This document shows positions 14,799 to 21,187 of a DNA stretch of 21,187 bases, in pieces. Where the stretch lies: the NCBI GenBank assembly GCA_036339995.1, contig JAYYZW010000098.1, forward strand, positions 1-21,187, given 5' to 3'. The DNA is from JAYYZW01 sp036339995. Lineage in GTDB: Bacteria > Pseudomonadota > Gammaproteobacteria > Ga0077536. Within the stretch, counting starts at the first letter, position 1, and each line of letters starts with the position of its first letter. Position numbers and translations under genes: made by a program. The notes under the pieces were generated by a model that did no database searches, was not told the DNA's origin, and saw only the letters and a list, made by a program, of their open reading frames with translations.

Positions 14799-17039
14799 TC
14801 AATCCTCACCGAAACTGAAATCGGCAGGCATTTGCCAGAATCCCATAAATTCGTTTTTGAATTTGGCGAAGCTCAAGCTCTGCTGATACATCTCGATCAC
14901 TTCGGGCACGAACGCTTGCGCCTCGACCTGCTTGCGTTCGGTCCGCCACCATTGCTCGACGCCGATCGATTCATCGAGGCGGGCCTGGCGCAGGTCTGTA
15001 CGCTTGCGCTCGGTCGCCGCGGCATCCAAGGTCCAGCCACCGTCCGCGGCCTGCACGGCGATGATGCCGTGCATCTCGGATACGAACGCGTAATCGAGAC
15101 AGACGCCGGTGTTGAGGTCGTCGATCACCAGCGCCGGATCGCGGTCCAGGGGATCACCCCACCCACCGCCGGTACCCGCCGCATCGACGAAGAGATCGTT
15201 ATTGTCGAGCGCAAGCTCGGGGCAATCCGTCTTCCAGATTTCGAGATTCTCGACAACCAAGCGCTGGTTATCGATCATCTCGAGCAGTTCATTCGCATCG
15301 CGCGGCGTCTCGCCGTTTTCGATGAGTTCATCCAGGTTCGTGCCGCGCGCGGAGATCATGAAACTAGCGGGACCAGGATAAGCGCCGCTCATGCCGAGCC
15401 CGACGGAAGGCGTGCACGACAAGCCGCCGTTGGGCCGAGTCAGGGCCAGGTGCTTACCTGGCTCGACGCACCAGTGCACCGCTGAGTTACCGGGTCCGCC
15501 GCGATACTTGCCGTAACCGAAGTAGCCCGGGAGGAGCTTCCGTCCGAGATAGAACAACGGCGGTACCGTGCTCTCGAATTCTTCGGCGTCGCCGATGGTC
15601 GCGATCTGAGACCAGGCCGCCCAGACGAGCGGTTCACCGTCCTTGTAACACCACGCGCCGCGGCCGGTCCCGCCCAGCCACTCGAAGTTCGTAAAACCGT
15701 AATTCGTACCGTCGGCGGTCGTGCCCTGACCCTGAAACGCACCCCAATTGCCGTCGATGGTGAAGGCTTCTTCGAGATAGCCGCGGGAGAACATCGCCCG
15801 GCTAATCGCCCCGAAGCCGATACTGTTCAAAGCGACGGTCTGCGCCCAGAGGTTCGCATTGCTCGTGAATTCGTTGTCCGGGTTATAGATGCTGCCCTTG
15901 GGGTAGTGGCGCTGAATGGCGAGGTCGATGCCGGCCGTGACCTTGGTGTTGTGGGCGAAGGAATTGATCATGCCGAGGAAAACCGCGCAGTCAGTGCCGC
16001 CCGGCGTCGCGTTATAGGAGTGATAGCCCCATTTGGAGCTCCCTTCGGCGTCCAGCAACAATCCGTTCTCGTTGGGCTCGACGCTGCCGCGCACGTGGAT
16101 CAAAGTGTTCTTGTCGGCATGCGACCAGACGTGCTGCAGGCCTTTGTACTTAACCAGGCGAAAGGCGCAGCCGTTGTAAGTGCCGGGCACCATGGTGGAA
16201 CGGATATTGTCGACCACCATGCGGCGGCTTTCCTCGATCACTTCGCGGATCGCACGCTTGTAATAATCGATGCCGAACTCGTCGATGAGCTTGTGCGTGG
16301 TCTCGTGGATCATGGCGCAACCGGCCAGGCGCATCTTGTCGTCCAGGATGTTCATGGTCGCGGCCCGTGTCCGTCGCTCCCAAATCGCCTTCCACCACGA
16401 CTCCTGCTTGAGCTTGCGTCCGGTGCGCATGGGCGGGCAGACCAGCCCGTCCATGAAGGTGTCGACCGAAAACGTCGCCCAGCTACCGGCCACAGGTGCG
16501 CCGTTCTCCATCAGGTGATTGATGCCGATGGCCCAGGCGACGACTTCGCCGTCGATGCACACGGGCACGAATGAGTAGAAATCCCCCGGATGAGGAACGC
16601 CGCCGGTCAGACCGTCGCTAACTGCGTACACGTCGCCGTCGTCGATGCCGTCGTTGACGTCATAGTCGTTATTCGCCATGTAGCGAATGGCGACTGGGAA
16701 GATCACGGTATGCGAAAGAAAGCCGAGCGATACGGCCAGGGTGTCGCCTTCGGGTGTGGCGATGCCCCACAGGCATTCGCCCATTTCCCGCGACCCCGGG
16801 CTCGCGGCCACGTAACGAGCGCTCTCGCGCGCGGCCAGCACCGCGGCGTGCAGCTTGGCATAGAAGCGCTCGTATCGAATGGGATCGGAATCGCGCAGGG
16901 TCAGCTCTTCCACGCCGCAGTAGTGCCCAGTCTCCTGCGTGAGCCGGTCGCGCTCGGCGATCATTTCCTTCAGGGTCGGATGCTGCCTAACGGGGCTGGG
17001 GACATCCAGCGCTTCACGTTCGCTCAAAGCTTCGGCCAT
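14799..17039 (-). CDS. HyuB-type acetone/ketone carboxylase alpha subunit
   Basis: 746-aa HyuB-family protein, close to the length of acetone carboxylase alpha subunits. In these ATP-dependent enzymes alpha holds the Mn site where the ketone enolate is carboxylated. H150 and D153 (in VPHPGDF) and H175 (in GINHLMENG) have the spacing, and by my count the same numbers, as the Mn ligands I recall for Xanthobacter acetone carboxylase. The glycine-rich TGRGAWCYKDGEPLVWAAW and GKYRGGPGNSAVHWCVEP regions are family-typical. ATG 17039 follows an AGGAG site. It is first in a four-gene minus-strand operon, divergent from an LLM-LLM-MBL operon. Carboxylase is a strong call; acetone as the substrate is not. 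Confidence 0.9.
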   Translation of the reverse strand: MAEALSEREALDVPSPVRQHPTLKEMIAERDRLTQETGHYCGVEELTLRDSDPIRYERFYAKLHAAVLAARESARYVAASPGSREMGECLWGIATPEGDTLAVSLGFLSHTVIFPVAIRYMANNDYDVNDGIDDGDVYAVSDGLTGGVPHPGDFYSFVPVCIDGEVVAWAIGINHLMENGAPVAGSWATFSVDTFMDGLVCPPMRTGRKLKQESWWKAIWERRTRAATMNILDDKMRLAGCAMIHETTHKLIDEFGIDYYKRAIREVIEESRRMVVDNIRSTMVPGTYNGCAFRLVKYKGLQHVWSHADKNTLIHVRGSVEPNENGLLLDAEGSSKWGYHSYNATPGGTDCAVFLGMINSFAHNTKVTAGIDLAIQRHYPKGSIYNPDNEFTSNANLWAQTVALNSIGFGAISRAMFSRGYLEEAFTIDGNWGAFQGQGTTADGTNYGFTNFEWLGGTGRGAWCYKDGEPLVWAAWSQIATIGDAEEFESTVPPLFYLGRKLLPGYFGYGKYRGGPGNSAVHWCVEPGKHLALTRPNGGLSCTPSVGLGMSGAYPGPASFMISARGTNLDELIENGETPRDANELLEMIDNQRLVVENLEIWKTDCPELALDNNDLFVDAAGTGGGWGDPLDRDPALVIDDLNTGVCLDYAFVSEMHGIIAVQAADGGWTLDAAATERKRTDLRQARLDESIGVEQWWRTERKQVEAQAFVPEVIEMYQQSLSFAKFKNEFMGFWQMPADFSFGED

Positions 17040-17130
17040 GAGGACATCTCCTGTGTGCTCAAATAGCGGTGCTCAATATGAGATCCCGTCGATTGTCGCA
17101 TAACTCCGGGTATGGCGCGACGCAGCCCGG

Positions 17131-17159
17131 TTGCCGCTGCCAGGCAGCGTTCATACAAT
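17131..17159 (+). promoter_or_regulatory. Candidate sigma-70 promoter for LLM-LLM-MBL operon
   Basis: TTGCCG (17131-17136), a 17-base spacer, then TACAAT (17154-17159), a five-of-six -10 box. Transcription would begin near 17166, about 36 bases before ATG 17202. The spacer contains the dyad CTGCCAGGCAG (17137-17147), a possible operator. The position supports the 17202 start over 17112. A promoter for the divergent carboxylase operon must lie in the same 162-base gap, but I see no strong match. Confidence 0.5.
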
Positions 17160-17201
17160 CGATTGGCTTTCGCGGCCATCCGGACCCGCAGGGAACCCCC
17201 G

Positions 17202-18224
17202 ATGAAAATCGCCTTCATGCCCGATACCCATTTCGGTGAATACGACCAGGCGGCCCCGCCGACGCCGGTCGCAGTAGCCGACGCCATGGAACATTGCATC
17301 GCCGAAGCGGAGTTGGCCGAAAGCGTCGGTTTCGACGGCCTGTGGGTGCCCGAGCGGCATCAGCGCCCGGAGACCTGGTGGCCCAATACGGTGACCTTGC
17401 TCGCGGCGCTCGCCGCGCGCACGAAGAAGGTGACGCTTGCCTGTACGGTCATGCAACCGACCTTTCACCACCCGATCCACCTCGCCGAGGCACTGGCGGC
17501 GGTTGACAACTTGAGCCGCGGGCGCCTGGTGTTCGGCGCAGGCGTCGGCTATCACCCCGATTACTTCCGCTGCTTCGGCGTGCCGTTCGAGCAACGCGGC
17601 AAGCGCTTCGAAGAGACCATGGACTGCATCGTCGGCGCCTGGACCGAAGAAGAATTCGACTATGAGGGCGAGTTCTTTCGTTACGAAGGCGTCAGAATGA
17701 TGCCCAAACCGTATCAGAATCCGCGGCCGCCAATCTGGATCGGCGCCTTTGCGCCAAAGCCGATGGAGCGGGCCTTGAACTATGAGGGCTGGTGCCTTTG
17801 GTTTCCGCCCCACGTCGACGAACTGGCCGTAGCGGTGAAGGATATGCGCGAAAAAGCCGCGGCTCGCGGCAAGCAGGACTTCCAGGTCACCCTCGGCTTC
17901 GAAGGCTGGCTCAGCGACGAGACGGACGTCCGCGAGAAGCACGGCCACCGCTGGGTGCGCGAATTAAGCTTTTATGCCGAAAAGGGCTTGTCGCCCGACA
18001 CCGAGGCCAAGGACGTGCTGGAGCCATTGGAAAACATGTTTCTGTGCCTGGGTAATAAGCAGAAATGGGTCGATCGCATGGGCGAGATGAAAGAGAAGGT
18101 CAATCCCGACTGGTTGTGTATCCGCACCCGCAATCCGGTCAATCCAGGTAAATACTATCCGTCCCGGACCGAGTGCCTGGAGGTGATAGAGCGGTTCGGT
18201 GAGATTTTGGGAGAGATTCGGTGA
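17202..18224 (+). CDS. LLM class flavin-dependent oxidoreductase
   Basis: 340-aa luciferase-fold enzyme. It shows PERH (50-53) at the SEHH position, TFHHPIHLAEA (87-97), LSRGRLVFGAGVGY (104-117), a RFEETMDCIVGAW helix, FRYEGVRMMPKPYQ and PRPPIWIGAF. A frame open from 17112 would add 30 residues of low similarity; ATG 17202 has CAGGGAA upstream and lies just after a good promoter, so it is preferred. The C-terminal region is longer than in the 300-aa paralogues. It is first in a three-gene operon read away from the carboxylase operon. FMN or F420 use is not decided, and the substrate is unknown. Confidence 0.88.
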   Translation: MKIAFMPDTHFGEYDQAAPPTPVAVADAMEHCIAEAELAESVGFDGLWVPERHQRPETWWPNTVTLLAALAARTKKVTLACTVMQPTFHHPIHLAEALAAVDNLSRGRLVFGAGVGYHPDYFRCFGVPFEQRGKRFEETMDCIVGAWTEEEFDYEGEFFRYEGVRMMPKPYQNPRPPIWIGAFAPKPMERALNYEGWCLWFPPHVDELAVAVKDMREKAAARGKQDFQVTLGFEGWLSDETDVREKHGHRWVRELSFYAEKGLSPDTEAKDVLEPLENMFLCLGNKQKWVDRMGEMKEKVNPDWLCIRTRNPVNPGKYYPSRTECLEVIERFGEILGEIR

Positions 18225-18279
18225 CTTTGTACGCCTTTCTGTCCCCGTTCTTTACACGACGTTTAGGGGGAGCACATTA

Positions 18280-19320
18280 ATGAAGCTAGGACTAGTTTTC
18301 GGATACTCAGGCGCCCAGATAAAACTCCCCATGGACTTGATCCTCGAAGCAGAATCACTCGGCTTCGATTCCGTGTGGAGCGCGGAAGCTTGGGGCTCGG
18401 ATGCGGTGACGCCGGTCGCCTGGGTACTGGCCCAAACCAAGAAAATCAAAGCCGGCACCGCCATCATGCAGATGGCCGCGCGCACCCCGGCGATGACGGC
18501 GATGACGGCCATGACCCTGGATCAACTATCTGGCGGGCGCTTCCTTTTGGGGATCGGTCCATCCGGGCCGCAGGTGATCGAAGGTTGGTATGGCCAGCCG
18601 TACGGTAAACCGCTGAAACGGACACGCGAGTACATCTCGATCATCCGCGCCATCTTGGCGCGCGAAAAACCCCTGGTGCACGACGGCGAGCATTACCAGA
18701 TCCCGTACATCGGCGCGGGCGCTATGGGCCTCGGCAAGCCGTTAAAAAGCATCTTGCACGGCAATCCGAACTTGCCGATCTATACCGGCGCGGTAACAGA
18801 GAACGGCGTTAAATGCGCCGCCGAGGTGGCTGACGGCTGCTTTATGGTGTGGATGAACCCCGATCGCTTCGAACTCTTCAAACCTGCGCTCGACGCCGGT
18901 TTCGCCAAGGCCGGTAAGGGCAAGGACATGTCGAGCTTTGAATTCGCCCCCTTCGTGCGCATGCGCATGGGACCGGACATCGACCAGTGCCGCATGGCGA
19001 TCAAACACGAACTGGCGCTCTACGTCGGCGGCATGGGTGCGCGGGAAAAGAACTTCTACAACGATTACACCAAGCGGCTGGGTTACGAGGAAGCCGCGGT
19101 GAAGATTCAGGATCTTTATCTTTCAGGCAGGAGAGAGGAAGCCGCCGCGGCGGTCCCCGACCAGTACGTCGACGATTGCTCCCTGGTCGGGCCGCCTGAA
19201 CATATCAAAGAGCAACTCACGCGCTGGCAGGAGGCGGGACGGCGCGGGGAGGTCACCACCATGGTCGTCGCTGCAAAGCAGGCGGAAGAACTCAGACTGC
19301 TGGCGGAGACTCTGTTATAG
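18280..19320 (+). CDS. LLM F420-dependent oxidoreductase, Rv3520c/TIGR03559-like
   Basis: 346-aa protein. SVWSAEAWGSDAVTP (31-45), RTPAMTAMTAMTLDQLSGGR (68-87), GIGPSGPQVIEGWYGQPYG (91-109) and KPLKRTREY are close to the mycobacterial Rv3520c type, a group predicted to use coenzyme F420. This is the clearest subfamily match among the seven LLM genes here. ATG 18280 is preceded by AGGGGGA; the frame is open from 18199 within the previous gene, but the extra 27 residues look non-conserved. It is 55 bases after the previous LLM gene and 56 before the MBL gene. F420 use by this organism is an inference from family and was not seen directly. Confidence 0.9.
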   Translation: MKLGLVFGYSGAQIKLPMDLILEAESLGFDSVWSAEAWGSDAVTPVAWVLAQTKKIKAGTAIMQMAARTPAMTAMTAMTLDQLSGGRFLLGIGPSGPQVIEGWYGQPYGKPLKRTREYISIIRAILAREKPLVHDGEHYQIPYIGAGAMGLGKPLKSILHGNPNLPIYTGAVTENGVKCAAEVADGCFMVWMNPDRFELFKPALDAGFAKAGKGKDMSSFEFAPFVRMRMGPDIDQCRMAIKHELALYVGGMGAREKNFYNDYTKRLGYEEAAVKIQDLYLSGRREEAAAAVPDQYVDDCSLVGPPEHIKEQLTRWQEAGRRGEVTTMVVAAKQAEELRLLAETLL

Positions 19321-19376
19321 AATTGCATTAGCGCGGCAATACGCGTTGTGAAAACACTTCAACGGGGAGAATTATC

Positions 19377-20237
19377 ATGCAATGGAAAGTGGGCGATACC
19401 ACGATTACCAAGCTCGAAGAAATCGTATATCCCGAGTTTCCCGACGTCATCCCGGCGGCAACGCCGGACGTGGTCAAGAAAGTAGAGTGGCTGTTCCCAC
19501 ACTTCGTGACCGACGAAGGTGTGCTTACCCTTAGCATACATTCGATTATCGTCGACACGGGCGAGGCCAAGATCGTGGTCGATACCTGCATTGGCAATGG
19601 GCGCGATCGCGATCCGTTCGAGGTGATGCACATGCTTTCGACCTCGTACATGGAAGATATGAAAGGCGCGGGATACCAGCCGGACGCGATCGACTACGTG
19701 TTATGCACGCACCTGCACCTCGACCACGTCGGCTGGAACACGCACGAGGTCGACGGTAAATTCGTGCCGACCTTTCCCAATGCGAGCTACCTCATGAGCA
19801 AGGGTGACATGGAATTTTGGGGCGAGCAGGAGATCGACGACGATTTCATGAGACTGCAGCGTCGGGTATGGGATGATTCGGTGCAGCCGGTCTTGGATGC
19901 CGGACTCTCGCAATCAATCGAAGGGCCGGCTGAGGTCTGCGCAGGTGTGCGCCTCATCCCGACGCCCGGACACACCCCCGGGCATTGCTCGGTAATTATC
20001 GAATCCAAGGGCGAGACTGCGATGATCACGGGTGATTTCATTCACCACCCGATCCAGTTCAACGACCCGGGCCTGGTCAGCCCCTTCGACGTTGACAACG
20101 ACACCGCGGTCGCCACCCGTCGCCGCATTTTCGGCGAGTACGCGGACTCACCGACACTTATCATCGGCACCCATTTCGCCGGGCCGACAGCCGGTAAGCT
20201 CGTGCGCGACGGGGATACCTATCGCCTCGACGTATAA
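19377..20237 (+). CDS. MBL-fold metallo-hydrolase
   Basis: 286-aa metallo-beta-lactamase-fold hydrolase. The metal site is complete: THLHLDH (H112, H114, D116, H117), PTPGHTPGH (H199), TGDFIHHP (D220) and IGTHFAG (H266). The layout, with an N-terminal MQWKVGDTTITKLEE strand pair and LHLDHVGWNT, is that of the lactonase-like members (N-acyl homoserine lactonase and related ester/lactone hydrolases). The ATG follows CGGGGAGAA. As third gene of the LLM operon it could open a lactone made by an LLM Baeyer-Villiger-type oxygenase; quorum quenching is an alternative. The family is certain; the substrate is not. Confidence 0.92.
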   Translation: MQWKVGDTTITKLEEIVYPEFPDVIPAATPDVVKKVEWLFPHFVTDEGVLTLSIHSIIVDTGEAKIVVDTCIGNGRDRDPFEVMHMLSTSYMEDMKGAGYQPDAIDYVLCTHLHLDHVGWNTHEVDGKFVPTFPNASYLMSKGDMEFWGEQEIDDDFMRLQRRVWDDSVQPVLDAGLSQSIEGPAEVCAGVRLIPTPGHTPGHCSVIIESKGETAMITGDFIHHPIQFNDPGLVSPFDVDNDTAVATRRRIFGEYADSPTLIIGTHFAGPTAGKLVRDGDTYRLDV

Positions 20238-20257
20238 GCCATCGTGTGCAGTACACC

Positions 20258-20302
20258 GGGCTCCTACGCATTCCTTGCGAAGGAGCCCGCTTGCGGGCGA
20301 AC
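20258..20302. repeat. REP copy with adjoining hairpin
   Basis: AGGAGCCCGCTTGCGGGCGAA (20281-20301) contains the core dyad GCCCGC-TT-GCGGGC and matches the REP arm at 52-76 read in reverse. GGGCTCCT (20258-20265) pairs with AGGAGCCC (20281-20288) around a 15-base loop, giving an alternative hairpin. It lies between the convergent MBL and outer-membrane genes and probably ends transcription from both sides. Confidence 0.7.
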
Positions 20303-20320
20303 CGGTCCGCGCGCCACGGT

Positions 20321-21187
20321 TCAGAATACGAACGACACCCCGCCAATCAGCCTGAAATCGACATCGGTCTGCACCCCCTTGGGCGCATCCACGATCGGAT
20401 AGCCGATCGAGACGAAAGCGCCGACCTGCCTGTACGAAACCCTCAATCCAGGTGACAAGTAGACTACCGTTTCGCCCGAATGAGCTTCTGAGGTGCCGCC
20501 GATCTCGTTCTTCCAGCGCGTTTCGCCGTTGATTTCGAGCATCGCATCCCAGCGCAGATGGGGATGGGCGCCGATGTGCTCGCCGTGGTGGGGGTGCCCG
20601 TTCTCCGACAGCGCATAAACCACGGCGGCGTTATAGAACAGCGCGTCGCCGAATTCCGTGTCCTGCGAACCTTCGTTCGTGAGATGGAACAACAGGTTGG
20701 CATGCAGACCCCAGCGGCCCCGTGCGCGGCTGAGCGCGCCACCGATCAGAAAATCCCACGAACCGGTACCCGGCTGAAACTCGGTTTCAAGCCGCTCGCC
20801 GCGATCGGATTCGTGTGTTTCGCCGGAAGGTGCTTTGAATCCCATCTGCACGGAGGCATCGAACCCGTTGGCGTGCAGCGCCCGGTAACTGCCGAGGAAA
20901 ACGAGATCGCCAAGGCCAGAAGCGTCACCGTGACTGTGCGCCTCGCCCGCGCCGTCTTCGAGTTCGCTTTCGCGGATATTGTCTCGTGCCACGCGAGGCA
21001 CACGCACGCTCAGCGTAATCTTATCGGTAGCGCCGTAGGCCAGGGAGGCTGACGTGCCGTTGATCTGATCGATGGTGTGCACGCCTTCCAGCCCCTGTGC
21101 GGCTAGGCCCGCGAGCCGAGCGTCAGAAAATGCATCGCGATCGATGATCTCGTTGCGTAGGCCAAGCGCCCATTTGCCTGCCGGCAT
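20321..21187 (-). CDS. Outer-membrane beta-barrel transporter-like protein, partial
   Basis: 288 codons to the window edge; the codon at the edge happens to be ATG, but the text there (MPAGKWALGLRNE) reads as interior sequence, so the gene surely begins beyond 21187 with a signal peptide. Alternating hydrophobic strands and a terminal phenylalanine (GGVSFVF) are the mark of outer-membrane barrels. Loops are rich in histidine: GEAHSHGD (81-88) and GHPHHGEHIGAHPH (197-210), suggesting metal contact. It resembles uncharacterised 'transporter' family barrels found near metal-resistance genes. It is convergent to the MBL operon and probably belongs to the next locus. Confidence 0.7.
   Translation of the reverse strand: MPAGKWALGLRNEIIDRDAFSDARLAGLAAQGLEGVHTIDQINGTSASLAYGATDKITLSVRVPRVARDNIRESELEDGAGEAHSHGDASGLGDLVFLGSYRALHANGFDASVQMGFKAPSGETHESDRGERLETEFQPGTGSWDFLIGGALSRARGRWGLHANLLFHLTNEGSQDTEFGDALFYNAAVVYALSENGHPHHGEHIGAHPHLRWDAMLEINGETRWKNEIGGTSEAHSGETVVYLSPGLRVSYRQVGAFVSIGYPIVDAPKGVQTDVDFRLIGGVSFVF

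Noticed and set aside
18475..18520. Short internal repeat encoding A-M-T-A-M-T-A-M-T in the Rv3520c-like gene
   Set aside because: This stretch is a normal conserved motif of that LLM subfamily, not a repeat expansion.

Overview
The window reads as a chromosomal segment of a moderately GC-rich bacterium, by eye near 60% GC. Its short repeats at both ends have the REP layout seen in Gammaproteobacteria: a GCCCGC/GCGGGC core, an AA or TT loop, and a flanking CTCCTAC/GTAGGAG. I infer an environmental, probably uncultured, gammaproteobacterium. Genus is not decidable from the sequence. No tRNA, rRNA, insertion sequence, CRISPR array, phage gene or transcription factor is visible.

The left part (52-2720) holds a REP pair, a drug/metabolite transporter (EamA) gene with a damaged or non-canonical 5' end beside a pentanucleotide repeat, and a minus-strand pair made of a haloacid-dehalogenase-like hydrolase and an enoyl-CoA hydratase/isomerase family protein. 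A divergent promoter region (2721-2887) separates this pair from a long plus-strand block (2888-9638). The block holds five luciferase-like (LLM) flavin- or F420-dependent oxidoreductases, an NAD-type short-chain dehydrogenase and a GST-like protein, closed by a terminator-like hairpin at 9669-9692. From 5231 onward the genes are spaced by only 25-34 bases and look like one operon.

The middle (9798-11066, minus) has a small RRM RNA-binding protein with a structured leader, then about 650 bases without a recognisable gene, then a remnant that joins the start of a zinc-type alcohol dehydrogenase/quinone reductase to what looks like the end of an NTF2/SnoaL-like protein. Next comes a minus-strand operon read from 17039 to 11092: a HyuB-type carboxylase alpha subunit, an acetone-carboxylase gamma-like zinc protein, a HyuA-type beta subunit and a fumarylacetoacetate hydrolase family enzyme. 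The gamma-like gene marks this as an acetone/ketone carboxylase type system rather than a hydantoinase. The HyuA 5' end is broken by runs of 11 and 19 C on the plus strand, either an assembly artefact or a hypermutable tract.

On the right (17202-20237, plus, divergent from the carboxylase operon) are two more LLM oxidoreductases, one of the Rv3520c-like F420 type, and an MBL-fold hydrolase. A REP copy and a convergent, truncated outer-membrane beta-barrel gene follow.

Taken together, the island between the two REP sites looks like a catabolic or detoxification locus for ketone or terpenoid-like compounds. LLM oxygenases/oxidoreductases and the SDR would make ketones, the carboxylase would activate them, and the FAH, crotonase, HAD and MBL enzymes would hydrolyse the products. 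This pathway is an inference from families. Seven LLM paralogues in about 16 kb, with no flavin reductase nearby, is the most striking feature.
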